Notes under the pieces: model-generated
The model's input: only the letters and a program-made list of their open reading frames with translations
Databases searched by the model: none
What the model was told of the DNA's origin: nothing
In this document: piece after piece, positions 26,693 to 34,617 of the stretch
How positions within the stretch are numbered: position 1 is the stretch's first letter
Layout of the letters: every line of letters begins with the position of its first letter
Program-made: the position numbers and the translations under genes
Source: a virus
Strand: one strand, 5' to 3'
Virus record (IMG/VR): IMGVR_UViG_3300044714_000024
Span: 1 to 64,000 of that record
Length of the DNA stretch: 64,000 bases

Positions 26693-27241
26693 CCGATGCA
26701 ACAACTGCCCTGGCCGATCCGCACTTCGCTGCCTGTTGGCCCTTTACTTTAATCCAGGAACGCCCGCTGCCGAACGATTGGAGCAACCGGCGAAATTTCT
26801 CCAATGACGCGCACGATCCCGGCGGCGAAACGATGTGCGGCATCATTCAACGGGAATATGATCAGTACCGCAAAAGCAAAGGACTACCGCTGCAAGACGT
26901 GAGCAAGATCAGCCGCGATGAAGGCGCCGACATCTACTACAATTCATATTGGTTGCCGGAATGCGCGAAGCTACCGCCGGGTCTCGATTTGCAGTTTTTC
27001 GATGAAGCTGTGAACGCCGGGCCCGGCGCGGCCACGCTGATCCTACAACGCGCGCTCGGTATCACGGCCGATCGGATGTGGGGATCGATCTGAAACCGAT
27101 GCCGCAGTTAAGGGCATCACAAACATCGCTGGCACTATCAACGCCTTCACCAATAATCGCGAGGCGTACTATCGCGGGCTGCGCGTCTTCCAATACTTCG
27201 GCAAAGATTTGATTAGGCGCTCGGCCGCCCCAAGCATTTGA
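26689..27241 (+). pseudogene. GH108-type endolysin, frameshifted
   Basis: The first frame (26689-27093) encodes NRRNFSNDAHDPGGETMCGI, the glycosyl hydrolase 108 (N-acetylmuramidase) signature, then YYNSYWLPECAKLPPGLDLQ and ALGITADRMWGSI, where it meets TGA at 27091. The missing family C-terminus (ETDAAVKGITNIAGTINAFT, NNREAYYRGLRVFQYFGKD) continues in the next frame from 27092 to the stop at 27239. The usual catalytic Glu region near the N-terminus is also altered (no EGGYS before NDP). Either a decayed gene, a programmed frameshift or a sequencing error. An intact second endolysin lies just downstream. Confidence 0.75.
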
Positions 27242-27379
27242 ATTTATTGTCGTCGGGATAAATCCAAAATAACCCGCCAGTATTCCAAAACAAAAGATGG
27301 AAAACACCAATGTGAGTGAGGTTGACTGAGGATTGGATTGGAGTCAGGGTCGCTCCCATCAAAGAATCAGGACAACGCC

Positions 27380-27607
27380 ATGATCCTTTCCGTCGAAGAA
27401 ATCTGGGTCGGCTTCATGGAAGGTGTCGAAGGCGTCTGTGTCGTGGTAAATAAGGGCACCCAAACGGAAACCATCCTGTCAATTCAGATGTGGACGGCGC
27501 TCAACGCTGGGTTGGAATTGACGCGGAGAGGGGCTATTCTGATTTCCGATAGTTGCTCGACGGTGCCGAAAGTGACGCCGCAGGAAATTCGGAGAATGGA
27601 TTCGTGA
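27380..27607 (+). CDS. Small hypothetical protein in lysis region
   Basis: 75 residues from the ATG at 27380 (MILSVEEIWVGFMEGVEGVC). Alpha/beta composition with no recognised family. Its stop overlaps the next gene's GTG start. The 27242-27379 stretch upstream shows no convincing gene. Confidence 0.45.
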   Translation: MILSVEEIWVGFMEGVEGVCVVVNKGTQTETILSIQMWTALNAGLELTRRGAILISDSCSTVPKVTPQEIRRMDS

Positions 27608-27786
27608 GCAGAAATTTTGGTCACGCGAGGGCAACGCGAACTGAAAGACCGGACTCGGTCAACGATCCGCTTGAGGGGAAGTTAACGCCGTTTCAGCGTT
27701 TTATTTTGCTTGTCGGATGTGCGGCGAGTTTGGTCCTGAGTGTGTCGGTTGCTCATGGTTATTATCTTTGGTTTTTGAAGCCATGA
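27604..27786 (+). CDS. Small membrane protein containing a family B repeat in its coding region
   Basis: 60 residues from a GTG that overlaps the previous stop. Residues 6-20 (GHARATRTERPDSVN) are encoded by a family B repeat copy, followed by one membrane span (FILLVGCAASLVLSVSVAHG). The stop overlaps the endolysin ATG. The position is suitable for a lysis accessory protein. The repeat could instead be regulatory, with translation starting elsewhere. Confidence 0.45.
   Translation: MSRNFGHARATRTERPDSVNDPLEGKLTPFQRFILLVGCAASLVLSVSVAHGYYLWFLKP
27620..27663 (+). repeat. Repeat family B, copy 2
   Basis: Same order of blocks as the copy at 28907-28955: GTCACG, then ACGCGAACTGA, then AGACCGGACTCGGTCAAC, with four base differences over 44. 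The right end forms the hairpin GACCG-gact-CGGTC. Unlike the other copies it lies inside a predicted coding frame. Confidence 0.6.
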
Positions 27787-28373
27787 CCAATATCCCCGCG
27801 CTCAAAGCTGCCAACGCGGCGCGATGGAAGGCGATGCACACAATAGCGTCGCTTGGCCCGACGTTGGACGCTGTAGCTCATCGACTTATCGCTCCAACCG
27901 CCAAGGCTCAGTATCAGGTTGTCAGCGCGACAACGCATGTGCCGTGGTTCGTGATTGCCGTCATCCATGAACGGGAAGCCTCGCAAAGCTGGCTTGCTGG
28001 GCTGGCACAAGGCGATCCCTGGAATAGAGTCTCAATTCATGTGCCGCGCGGCATCGGGCCGTTTGCATCGTGGGAAGACGCGGCAGTCTATGCCCTCGAA
28101 AAAGCCCCGCCGTTCGCAGCGCGCTGGACCGATTGGACAATCGGTGGACTGCTCACACTTTTGGAGGAATACAATGGTCTGGGGTACGCCGCTCGCGGCG
28201 TGCCATCCCCATACGTTTGGGCCAGTACCGATCAATACCATTCGGGCAAATATATAGCCGATGGTCACTATGACCCGAATGCTATCGATCATCAACTTGG
28301 GTGTGCGGCGCTTTTGAGCCGGATGGCGCTTGCGGATAATTCAATCGTTTTCGACATAGGAGCATCGGTATGA
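27783..28373 (+). CDS. Lysozyme-family endolysin (intact)
   Basis: 196 residues. ATTHVPWFVIAVIHEREASQ then GDPWNRVSIHVPRGIGPFAS, WEDAAVYALEK, WTDWTIGGLLTLLEEYNGLG and HSGKYIADGHYDPNAIDHQL match the phage 'lysozyme family protein' group, in which HE of IHEREAS and the EEYNG segment belong to the active cleft. It would cut peptidoglycan at the end of infection. It lies in the order membrane peptide, endolysin, holin, with 4-nt overlaps throughout. No signal peptide is seen, so release depends on the holin. Confidence 0.85.
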   Translation: MTNIPALKAANAARWKAMHTIASLGPTLDAVAHRLIAPTAKAQYQVVSATTHVPWFVIAVIHEREASQSWLAGLAQGDPWNRVSIHVPRGIGPFASWEDAAVYALEKAPPFAARWTDWTIGGLLTLLEEYNGLGYAARGVPSPYVWASTDQYHSGKYIADGHYDPNAIDHQLGCAALLSRMALADNSIVFDIGASV

Positions 28374-28753
28374 CCCAAGACGAATTTTTCTCAACTCTAC
28401 GCAGCGGTTCAGTGTTCATAGCGGGCGCTGCGACGGTTATGGGCCTCAACGCCATATCGGCGACTGACCTTCAAACCGATTTTGACCACATGATAAACGG
28501 GGCTAAGGAGTTTTGGCTTGGCGCCGGTCCTCTTGTCGGGCTTGCAATCGCGTGGTGGGGGAAGAACAAGGCCAGTCTTACCTCTCAGAAAGCATCGGTT
28601 GCGGCGAGCGGTGCTCTTGTCGTGCAGCCTAGCTCGCCATCAGCAACAGTTGCGATTGCAAACGCGATTGCGGCCATTCCGCAGATTGACAAGGTAGTTG
28701 CCACGGCGCCAGTGGCACAAGCGACGCCGAGCAATAAAGTGGTGGCATCATGA
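28370..28753 (+). CDS. Holin-like membrane protein
   Basis: 127 residues, overlapping the endolysin stop. Two hydrophobic segments (SGSVFIAGAATVMGLNAI; WLGAGPLVGLAIAWWGKNKA) separated by an acidic turn, then a Ser/Ala/Val-rich tail. The pattern DFDHMINGAKEFWLGAGPLV is shared by holin-family proteins of rhizobial phages. It would form membrane lesions that release the endolysin. Confidence 0.7.
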   Translation: MTQDEFFSTLRSGSVFIAGAATVMGLNAISATDLQTDFDHMINGAKEFWLGAGPLVGLAIAWWGKNKASLTSQKASVAASGALVVQPSSPSATVAIANAIAAIPQIDKVVATAPVAQATPSNKVVAS

Positions 28754-28902
28754 ACCCAGAGCTTATCGCCGAACTCGCCGCGAAGAACAGCGCGGACCTC
28801 GAAGCCATCATCGCTAAGATCGGGATTGCAACGCTGTTGGCGCTGGCACCGAACTTCATGAATATCGTCAAGACGGTGCAGGCGCATCAGCCGACCAAAT
28901 AG
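28750..28902 (+). CDS. Small hydrophobic protein after the holin
   Basis: 50 residues, MNPELIAELAAKNSADLEAI then IAKIGIATLLALAPNFMNIV. One amphipathic/hydrophobic helix. The ATG overlaps the holin stop (ATGA). Small proteins of this type often accompany holins and may modulate lysis timing. Confidence 0.5.
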   Translation: MNPELIAELAAKNSADLEAIIAKIGIATLLALAPNFMNIVKTVQAHQPTK

Positions 28903-28906
28903 AGTT

Positions 28907-28955
28907 TTTGTGTCACGAGAGGCTAACGCGAACTGAGAGACCGGACTCGGTCAAC
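28907..28955 (+). repeat. Repeat family B, copy 3, left arm of a gene-flanking inverted repeat
   Basis: 49 bp matching the reverse complement of 29250-29298 at 48 of 49 positions. Contains GTCACGAGAGGCTAACGCG and GACCGGACTCGGTCAAC. It starts 4 nt after the previous stop and ends 22 nt before the next ATG. Confidence 0.75.
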
Positions 28956-28977
28956 CAACCATCAGGAGAGAAATAGA

Positions 28978-29241
28978 ATGGCTTATCAGAACGAAACGAA
29001 AAGTACCGCAATTGAAATGCCGTCGCTTGTGGGCGATGGAGAGAGACTCAATGGGCGCTTAAACGATATGGCGATGCGTGTTGCGAAAATCGCCGATACT
29101 TTGCACGGCACCGCGCCGCGGGATGCGTCAGCAAAGCCCGGTGCGCCCGTTGCCAGTTCCGTTCGGCGCAATGTAGATACTGCTTTCGAAATCGTGGCGG
29201 ATATCGAAACTGAATTACAGCGCATCGAAAGTCGCCTCTAA
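28978..29241 (+). CDS. Small helical protein inside an inverted-repeat cassette
   Basis: 87 residues with aggagagaaatag before the ATG. Helical and charged (LNGRLNDMAMRVAKIADTLH; FEIVADIETELQRIESRL). No family recognised. It is enclosed by 49-bp inverted repeats (28907-28955 and 29250-29298), so it may move as a unit or be controlled by them. Confidence 0.55.
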   Translation: MAYQNETKSTAIEMPSLVGDGERLNGRLNDMAMRVAKIADTLHGTAPRDASAKPGAPVASSVRRNVDTAFEIVADIETELQRIESRL

Positions 29242-29249
29242 GGCGCCCC

Positions 29250-29298
29250 GTTGACCGAGTCCGGTCTCTCAGTTCGCGTTAGCCTCGCGTGACACAAA
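29250..29298 (-). repeat. Repeat family B, copy 4, right arm of a gene-flanking inverted repeat
   Basis: Inverted copy of 28907-28955 (one mismatch in 49). In this orientation it lies 88 bp upstream of the outer-membrane protein gene. The following 29300-29370 stretch is AT-rich compared with its surroundings and may hold a promoter. Confidence 0.75.
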
Positions 29299-29386
29299 GC
29301 AGACTCAATCTAAAACTGTGATGTTGTAATTTAGTCACGACTTTATCTGCTAGGCGTATGGCGTAACTTCAACATTGGAGAGACTC

Positions 29387-30196
29387 ATGCGCAAACTGTT
29401 TCTGGGGACTGTGGCGCTTATTGCGCTTTCTGTTCCTGCATATGCGGCAGATATGGCTCTGAAGGCCACTCCCCCGCCTGCCCCTGCCGGTTCCGGCTGG
29501 TTCGTCGGTATTCTCACTGAGGCCGATGTCGCTCAATCGAATGTCAGCGGTACGAACGTCTTTGCTACAAGCCTCGCCAGCGGCAATCTGACGGCCACTG
29601 GTGGCTCTGTCGGCGGTCGCGTTGGCTTTATCGGCGGCGGCCAACTCGGTTGGTACAGAGGGCTCCTGACCGGCGCTTGGGCCAATATCTCCGGTAACAA
29701 CAGCGTTGGCGCGACGGCAACCACAAGTGCCGCAAGCGCGGCCATCGCCAGCCGATGGAGCTCGACCCAGGAATTCGATATTGGCGTCGAGTGGTTGCAA
29801 CGCATCACTGCGGCTCTGCCGACGTTGGGCAACATCAATCTGTTCCCGGCCATCACACCGATCACCCCGACCGTTCCTGTTGGGGCACCAAAGCAATACA
29901 TCGGCGTTGGCCTCAAGGAAGCCGGGATCAGTGGGTCATTCGGTGCGGCGTCGGGTACGCAAGTCGGCATCTATCCGATAGTCACTGGTGGCTTCATCTG
30001 GCCCACGCTCGGCGCCAATGGTTTGCCCAATGGGGGCGCCATCGATGCCTCTGCCGGTGTCGCGTTTCCCGTGAAAGGTTTCACGATGAATAACGCCTTC
30101 GCCACCAACGGTGCTCCGCTCACGTTCGGCGCCGGTGCAAATCTCGGAACGCAGTATTGGACGCGGCTGAGCTACGATTTTGCCGTGAGTAAGTAA
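29387..30196 (+). CDS. Outer-membrane beta-barrel (porin-family-like) protein
   Basis: 269 residues; ATG with ttggagaga upstream. Signal peptide MRKLFLGTVALIALSVPAYA, cleavage before ADMALKATPPPAPAGSGWFV. That proline-rich mature N-terminus followed by W(F/T)xG is characteristic of Bradyrhizobium-type outer-membrane proteins. The rest alternates hydrophobic strands with Gly/Asn turns (GGSVGGRVGFIGGGQLGWYR; GTQYWTRLSYDFAVSK). It probably inserts in the host outer membrane. A plausible role is blocking superinfection or altering uptake. It resembles a captured host gene and is followed by a terminator. Confidence 0.65.
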   Translation: MRKLFLGTVALIALSVPAYAADMALKATPPPAPAGSGWFVGILTEADVAQSNVSGTNVFATSLASGNLTATGGSVGGRVGFIGGGQLGWYRGLLTGAWANISGNNSVGATATTSAASAAIASRWSSTQEFDIGVEWLQRITAALPTLGNINLFPAITPITPTVPVGAPKQYIGVGLKEAGISGSFGAASGTQVGIYPIVTGGFIWPTLGANGLPNGGAIDASAGVAFPVKGFTMNNAFATNGAPLTFGAGANLGTQYWTRLSYDFAVSK

Positions 30197-30230
30197 CCCG
30201 TGCGTGCGTAACCCTCCCAATTGTGACTTG

Positions 30231-30256
30231 ATGGGGCGCAAATGCCCCATACTTTC
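30231..30256 (+). terminator. Rho-independent-like terminator
   Basis: Perfect 7-bp stem ATGGGGC/GCCCCAT with loop gcaaat, followed by actttc. It is 34 bp after the outer-membrane protein stop. The U-tract is weak. Confidence 0.6.
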
Positions 30257-30388
30257 GTCCTAGGCCCAAGACTTTCGTACCAGTACGTCAGAATGAATAG
30301 CGCGTGGAACCGAAGGACCATAGTATGATTTGCCATGTGGGAGGCCGCTTCGTTGACTGCCGCCGTCTTTATGGAGGAATGGCTTAAC

Positions 30389-30817
30389 ATGCCGCGCCGT
30401 CCGCTCCCGCGAAATGGAAGGGGTGCACTGACCCCCGCGACGCAAATCTCATTGACGGTCGTCCAGTTCATTGCCGTTCTCGCCATCGTCAGTCTAGCAG
30501 TCGGAGGTTATTGGTGGTTGGAATCGAACGTCACGACCGCGGCCGCCAAAGTCGATACGTTTAGCGCCAAGTTGGATCAGGCGGTCAAAGCCAATACGGA
30601 TCAGTTCAAGGACCAGGATAACAAGCGCGAGCAATTGGGCAAGGATTTTCTCGCCAGTCAACAGCAGATCGTCGCAAAAGTTTCAGAACTCAATACCGCC
30701 GTCACAGTGCAGCAGCACGACACAAAGACGATTGCCGATACGCTATCAAAGATCAGCGACCAATTGAGCGCGGTGTCCGTCAGTCCAGCAGGGAAGCCGT
30801 GTGTTGGCCGGTGTTAG
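30389..30817 (+). CDS. Membrane-anchored coiled-coil protein
   Basis: 142 residues from the ATG at 30389 (ggagg 11 nt upstream; earlier in-frame ATG at 30371). One membrane span (SLTVVQFIAVLAIVSLAVGG) and a long coiled coil (AKVDTFSAKLDQAVKANTDQ; LASQQQIVAKVSELNTAVTV). The layout is like haemolysin XhlA or signal-anchor spanin-type phage proteins. Directly followed (0 bp) by a protein of the same layout. Confidence 0.5.
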   Translation: MPRRPLPRNGRGALTPATQISLTVVQFIAVLAIVSLAVGGYWWLESNVTTAAAKVDTFSAKLDQAVKANTDQFKDQDNKREQLGKDFLASQQQIVAKVSELNTAVTVQQHDTKTIADTLSKISDQLSAVSVSPAGKPCVGRC

Positions 30818-31336
30818 ATGGCTGACGGCAAGGGCGATATTCAACTTTCGTGGGTGACTATCGTTGGGGCCGCTACCGTCGTGGGGCTAATGGCTGCCGC
30901 CGGCTGGACGATCTTTCAGAATGAATTTGCCAACGTCAAGGAAACTGCCGCCGAAGATCGCAGGCAATCGGCACTTTATTACAACACCAATCGGGACGAT
31001 TTGATCCGCCGAGAGACGGAAATCAAAGCGACCTTCAATCTCTATCTGACAAAGGACGAGCACAGAGCGTTTCTGGACGGCGTGACCAGGGATATGGCCA
31101 CCTTAAAAGACCGGGTGGATACGATCCAGCGCATTCAAGAATCGCGGTCCTCCAAATTGGCGCGCGATCCGGTCGAGCAAAAAACCATCGATGCGATCAA
31201 TCAGGCGATCGATAAGCGGATTGATTTGATCCAAACACAAATTACCGACATCAATCGGCAGATCGCGGCGGCACTGATCATCATCGACAATAATAATTTA
31301 GGACCGAGGAAGAATCCGCCTGGGCTTCCTCCATAA
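30818..31336 (+). CDS. Membrane-anchored coiled-coil protein
   Basis: 172 residues. N-terminal span (WVTIVGAATVVGLMAAAGWT), then charged helix (DRVDTIQRIQESRSSKLARD; QAIDKRIDLIQTQITDINRQ) and a Pro-rich end. It starts one base after the previous stop. The pair may work together at the inner membrane late in infection. Function unproven. A 6-bp stem (AGAGCG/CGCTCT) just after the stop could end the late transcript. Confidence 0.5.
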   Translation: MADGKGDIQLSWVTIVGAATVVGLMAAAGWTIFQNEFANVKETAAEDRRQSALYYNTNRDDLIRRETEIKATFNLYLTKDEHRAFLDGVTRDMATLKDRVDTIQRIQESRSSKLARDPVEQKTIDAINQAIDKRIDLIQTQITDINRQIAAALIIIDNNNLGPRKNPPGLPP

Positions 31337-31515
31337 AGTAAGAGCGCCGTTCCGCTCTAGAAACGACGCCCCTTCGTGACAGTTCTTCCAAAAAGTACGG
31401 GTCGCTATGTGATGAGTGATCCTACATGCAGGTATTCTCCGCACAAGGTTTAGTTGCGGGGTGAGTGTGGTCTGGTATCCACAGGTTGTCAACACTTTGT
31501 GGAAGGAAGAAAAGA

Positions 31516-31570
31516 TGCTGACTCATTCCTGATCATGGGGTGCGGAGACGGCACGGAAATTCACACGACC
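31516..31570 (-). repeat. Repeat family A, copy 1 (inverted relative to 48939-48993)
   Basis: The reverse complement matches 48939-48993 at 53 of 55 positions, including GTGTGAATTTCCGTGCCGTC and TGATCAGGAATGAGTCAGCA. It begins immediately beyond the 3' end of the tRNA-Thr gene. Relatives: 46331-46377, 46879-46930 and 47944-47996. The rest of 31337-31515 shows no gene. Confidence 0.75.
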
Positions 31571-31575
31571 GTTTG

Positions 31576-31650
31576 TGGTGCCCAAGGAAGGATTCGAACC
31601 CACGACCAACGGTTTACAAAACCGCTGCTCTACCGCTGAGCTACTCGGGC
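31576..31650 (-). tRNA. tRNA-Thr(TGT)
   Basis: Complete cloverleaf on the minus strand: acceptor GCCCGAG/CTTGGGC, D-arm GCTC...GAGC, anticodon loop TTTGTAA (anticodon TGT), T-arm GTGGG-TTCGAAT-CC. The 3' CCA is encoded. Confidence 0.88.
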
Positions 31651-31661
31651 GTTCCACAAAA

Positions 31662-31738
31662 TGGTCGGAGAACTACGATTCGAACGTAGAACCCTCTGCT
31701 CCCAAAGCAGATGCTCTACCAGGTTGAGCTATTCTCCG
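31662..31738 (-). tRNA. tRNA-Pro(GGG)
   Basis: Cloverleaf on the minus strand: acceptor CGGAGAA/TTCTCCG, anticodon stem CTGCT/... with loop TTGGGAG (anticodon GGG), T-arm CTACG-TTCGAAT-CGTAG. CCA is encoded. The closest relatives of this pattern are proline tRNAs. Confidence 0.88.
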
Positions 31739-31758
31739 AAACTCATTCAACTCCTATT

Positions 31759-31836
31759 TGGTCGGGGCTAACTGGATTTGAACCAGCGACCTTCGGCTCT
31801 GCAAGCCGACGCTCTACCGGACTGAGCTAAGCCCCT
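31759..31836 (-). tRNA. tRNA-Cys(GCA)
   Basis: Minus-strand cloverleaf with anticodon stem TCGGC/GCCGA and loop TTGCAGA (anticodon GCA), T-arm GCTGG-TTCAAAT-CCAGT and encoded CCA. The acceptor stem is imperfect (six clear pairs, GGGGCT/AGCCCC, and an extra base on the 3' side), so function is a little less certain. Confidence 0.78.
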
Positions 31837-31843
31837 ATCTCGT

Positions 31844-33472
31844 TTAGTCCCACCGATCGATGCGATAGGTAGTCCATGAAGCGCCCGCAAGCGTGCGCAG
31901 TAAACAATCCGCCGCGCCCTTACGAATGTCGTAGCCGCACGCACTAGCTTGATCTTGGCCGGCCATTGGCGCGGAGCGCGAATAGGCTTCGATCACCGCG
32001 CGTGCGCCGTGAATGTCATCCCGCAGACATTCCGGAAAAAGCGCGTTGCCCTGGCCGGTGCGGATATCCGCGGCACCGTCGATGATCAGAATCACGCCGT
32101 CGCTAAGAAACGGCATCGGTCGCGTGCCCCATAGATTCGGGAATGGCGTTATGGCGTTCACCTTGGCCCATGTGCCGGCCGTCAAACGCCATTGGCTTGC
32201 TTCGCTGCCGTTGTTATAGCAGTACCAAGCAACCGGATTGCGCTCATCCTCGCGATCCCATTTGAGAATAGGAGGCGCGTCGGAGTGAGCGGCCGTGGTC
32301 ATGGCGATAAAACGCCCGCGGTATGGGACGTGGATTTCGAGTTGCTGGATATCCGGCAGGATGATCCGCATAAACTTGTCCCATGTCATCGTGATAGACG
32401 GCATATCGACTGGGCGCACAGTCCCGGCGTCGTCTTTTGGCTTGATATGGCCGAACACGCCGCCAGCCTTCATTGCTTCGCGGCGCGCGGGTGGAAGCCA
32501 TGTTGCGCGGATATCATCCAAGCACGCGAAGCGGCGTTCCAGTGATGGGGCGATGCCAAGCTTGGCGACCAATTCTTCGGCCGCACGGATATTGGCCGCA
32601 GCCGGCGCGGCCTGTGGCCGCTGGTAAGCCAGAGGGTGCATCTTTGCATCAAACCGCGCCTTGATTTCTGCGAACGGGAGACCCGCTACAATGTCATCCA
32701 AGAGGGGGCCGATAACCGAGGCCTTCGGATGGCAATAACCTTCGGGCGCCGTGGCGATGGCAAGCCACAGGATATTCTCGCCGAGTTTTCCTTTCGGGCG
32801 GTCATGAAGAGTGCGAAGCCATTTGACCGGGCCGATGAACTTTTCGCTGCGCGCCAGCGTGGCCGCCTGCAACAGCCGCAATGCTTCATCGAGCATTGCG
32901 GGCTTGAATTCAGTCAGGGCGGTAGCGACGGTGCGGAAGTTTTCTTTCGCCGCCGCCATGGCTTGGCCAGCGGACAGCGCTCGTTCGCGGTAGACCATCG
33001 CCGCTGGCGGTTGAACGGAAATGTGCGACCAATCTCCCGTGACTGGATTGCCCCACGTTGTTTGTTTGGTCAGAAAGATCGAAGTCACGCGAGCCTTTTT
33101 CACGCGCGCGTACATCGCCGCGAAAGCCGTGCGGTAAAATTCGGGAACGCCGTCAGGATTCCACATGGCCGGAGTCGTTGTGCCGTCGTCGGCAATCATG
33201 ACCAGCAATCCGTAAGTCTCGATAAATCGACGGCAGCACGAACAATTGTGAACCTGCCGTTCGCTCGGCAATGAATCCAGATAGAGCGTGTTAAGATTTT
33301 CCGCGTTGGTCTGAAACAACTTGGCGCCGCTCGCGGCGATGGCCGTAAAGGAATGCCGGACACCAAGCAAAAGCGCGCTGTAGTCGTGTTCATGAGTGGG
33401 GCGCGTGGCGCGGGCTCGCGGCGCGGCCGAAATCGCCGCCTTGCGGCGGCTGCGGTTGGGGTGATTGATCAT
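31844..33472 (-). CDS. Large conserved hypothetical phage protein
   Basis: 542 residues. The N-terminus is basic (NHPNRSRRKAAISAAPRARA). A CSCCRRFIETYGLLV segment near residue 75 has clustered cysteines. The rest is mixed alpha/beta with GHIKPKDDAGTVRPVDMPSI and MTWDKFMRIILPDIQQLEIH. I do not recognise the family. It is the last and largest gene of the leftward block, so it may be an early takeover or DNA-metabolism protein. It starts 200 bp from the divergent gene at 33672. Confidence 0.6.
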   Translation of the reverse strand: MINHPNRSRRKAAISAAPRARATRPTHEHDYSALLLGVRHSFTAIAASGAKLFQTNAENLNTLYLDSLPSERQVHNCSCCRRFIETYGLLVMIADDGTTTPAMWNPDGVPEFYRTAFAAMYARVKKARVTSIFLTKQTTWGNPVTGDWSHISVQPPAAMVYRERALSAGQAMAAAKENFRTVATALTEFKPAMLDEALRLLQAATLARSEKFIGPVKWLRTLHDRPKGKLGENILWLAIATAPEGYCHPKASVIGPLLDDIVAGLPFAEIKARFDAKMHPLAYQRPQAAPAAANIRAAEELVAKLGIAPSLERRFACLDDIRATWLPPARREAMKAGGVFGHIKPKDDAGTVRPVDMPSITMTWDKFMRIILPDIQQLEIHVPYRGRFIAMTTAAHSDAPPILKWDREDERNPVAWYCYNNGSEASQWRLTAGTWAKVNAITPFPNLWGTRPMPFLSDGVILIIDGAADIRTGQGNALFPECLRDDIHGARAVIEAYSRSAPMAGQDQASACGYDIRKGAADCLLRTLAGASWTTYRIDRWD

Positions 33473-33671
33473 TTTCGGGCTCGCCCCTGAAATCCCCGAG
33501 GCGCAGGCAACCCCTCGTATGAATCAACTTTTACGGCCTGTCAACTGCTAAAATCGCCGGTTGAACGCGACATCCAATCCGCTCACGTCCATCAAGAATG
33601 ACCCAGCACTTAACCTTGCCTACCTTCTTTCCTTCGTCTATCGTCCCCAACTCAACAGGAGGGCTAACACA

Positions 33672-34025
33672 ATGAGCGAAGATAACCGCGATGAGGCTGT
33701 CCAATTGGCCGGCGCGCTACAGGTCAAGGTGGACGATATCTTTGCGCGTAATGACCAGCTTGAGGCGGAAAATGATTCTCTCAGGGTTGGCTTTGAAGCC
33801 GTGTCAGCCGAAAATACCGCACTGCGTTCCGCGCTCGATAAGCGCACCCGCCAACGTGACGCCGCCGCCCGCGAAGCGGATTTGCTCAAGGTTCAAATCC
33901 AAAAAATCTATTCGACCGCGGCCGAGACAATGCGGGCCATTCGACCGGAGCGCGGTGATCGATTGCCGCCGGCTGAGACTGCGGGAAACTTGGCGTTCCT
34001 CAAGAGGTCAGTCGCTAGCGGCTAA
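33672..34025 (+). CDS. Coiled-coil hypothetical protein on the opposite strand to its block
   Basis: 117 residues from the ATG at 33672 (aacaggagggctaacaca upstream is a strong ribosome site). Heptad-rich (QLEAENDSLRVGFEAVSAEN; LRSALDKRTRQRDAAAREAD). It is the only well-supported rightward gene within the leftward block. Function unknown. 34026-34158 holds nothing recognisable. Confidence 0.55.
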   Translation: MSEDNRDEAVQLAGALQVKVDDIFARNDQLEAENDSLRVGFEAVSAENTALRSALDKRTRQRDAAAREADLLKVQIQKIYSTAAETMRAIRPERGDRLPPAETAGNLAFLKRSVASG

Positions 34026-34158
34026 CTTGTCTACTGTCGGGGGACTCGCCACTCTCGGCCGCATACGTCGCATGTCCAACTATATTTCAAATGAAGATGC
34101 TGGCGCCAGTGAAATAGCAGACACCAAAAATCTCCGAAGGTTTTTGGCGAATAGAGTT

Positions 34159-34392
34159 TCATTCCGACATACTCTTGTTTAGCCGTCCCAATATTGTCCG
34201 ACGTGCCTTTCGAGTTGCCGTCACCAAGCGCCGCGCTTTGAAGTGTATCACGCCGTGCTTGTTTATGTGAAAGACAAACTCATGGACGAGTCCGCAATCG
34301 CAGCAACGTATTTTGTGGCGGCGTGCGGCCGGAATCCATTTGGTCCAGCCGGAACCGTTGACTTCGTGCTTGCAAAAATATCCCCGCGCCAT
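34159..34392 (-). CDS. Small basic protein with zinc-binding pattern
   Basis: 77 residues. Lys/Arg/His-rich with CCDCGLVHEFVFHINKHGV, a pattern common in small phage proteins of the 'HxxCxxCCDCGL' type. Probably zinc-stabilised. Role unknown. Confidence 0.55.
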   Translation of the reverse strand: MARGYFCKHEVNGSGWTKWIPAARRHKIRCCDCGLVHEFVFHINKHGVIHFKARRLVTATRKARRTILGRLNKSMSE

Positions 34393-34404
34393 GCTGATCT
34401 CTTG

Positions 34405-34617
34405 TTACTCGGCAGGTGCTCGCCAGCGCCAAGCACCATCGTCAAATTCATAGTATCCGTCTTGCACGGTTGGCTTAGCGTTGGGCATGTAATCTGGCGC
34501 GGTAGGATCGGGAATTGGATCGCGTAAGAGCGGCACCGTAACCATCGTCCGATAATGGGATAGCTGTCTGCCAGCCCATGGTCCGCCGTCGCACCATCCT
34601 TCGACTTTGAATCTCAT
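34405..34617 (-). CDS. Small hypothetical protein
   Basis: 70 residues, MRFKVEGWCDGGPWAGRQLS and DGYYEFDDGAWRWRAPAE. Overlaps its upstream neighbour by 4 nt (ATGA). Trp/Tyr-rich. No family recognised. Confidence 0.5.
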   Translation of the reverse strand: MRFKVEGWCDGGPWAGRQLSHYRTMVTVPLLRDPIPDPTAPDYMPNAKPTVQDGYYEFDDGAWRWRAPAE

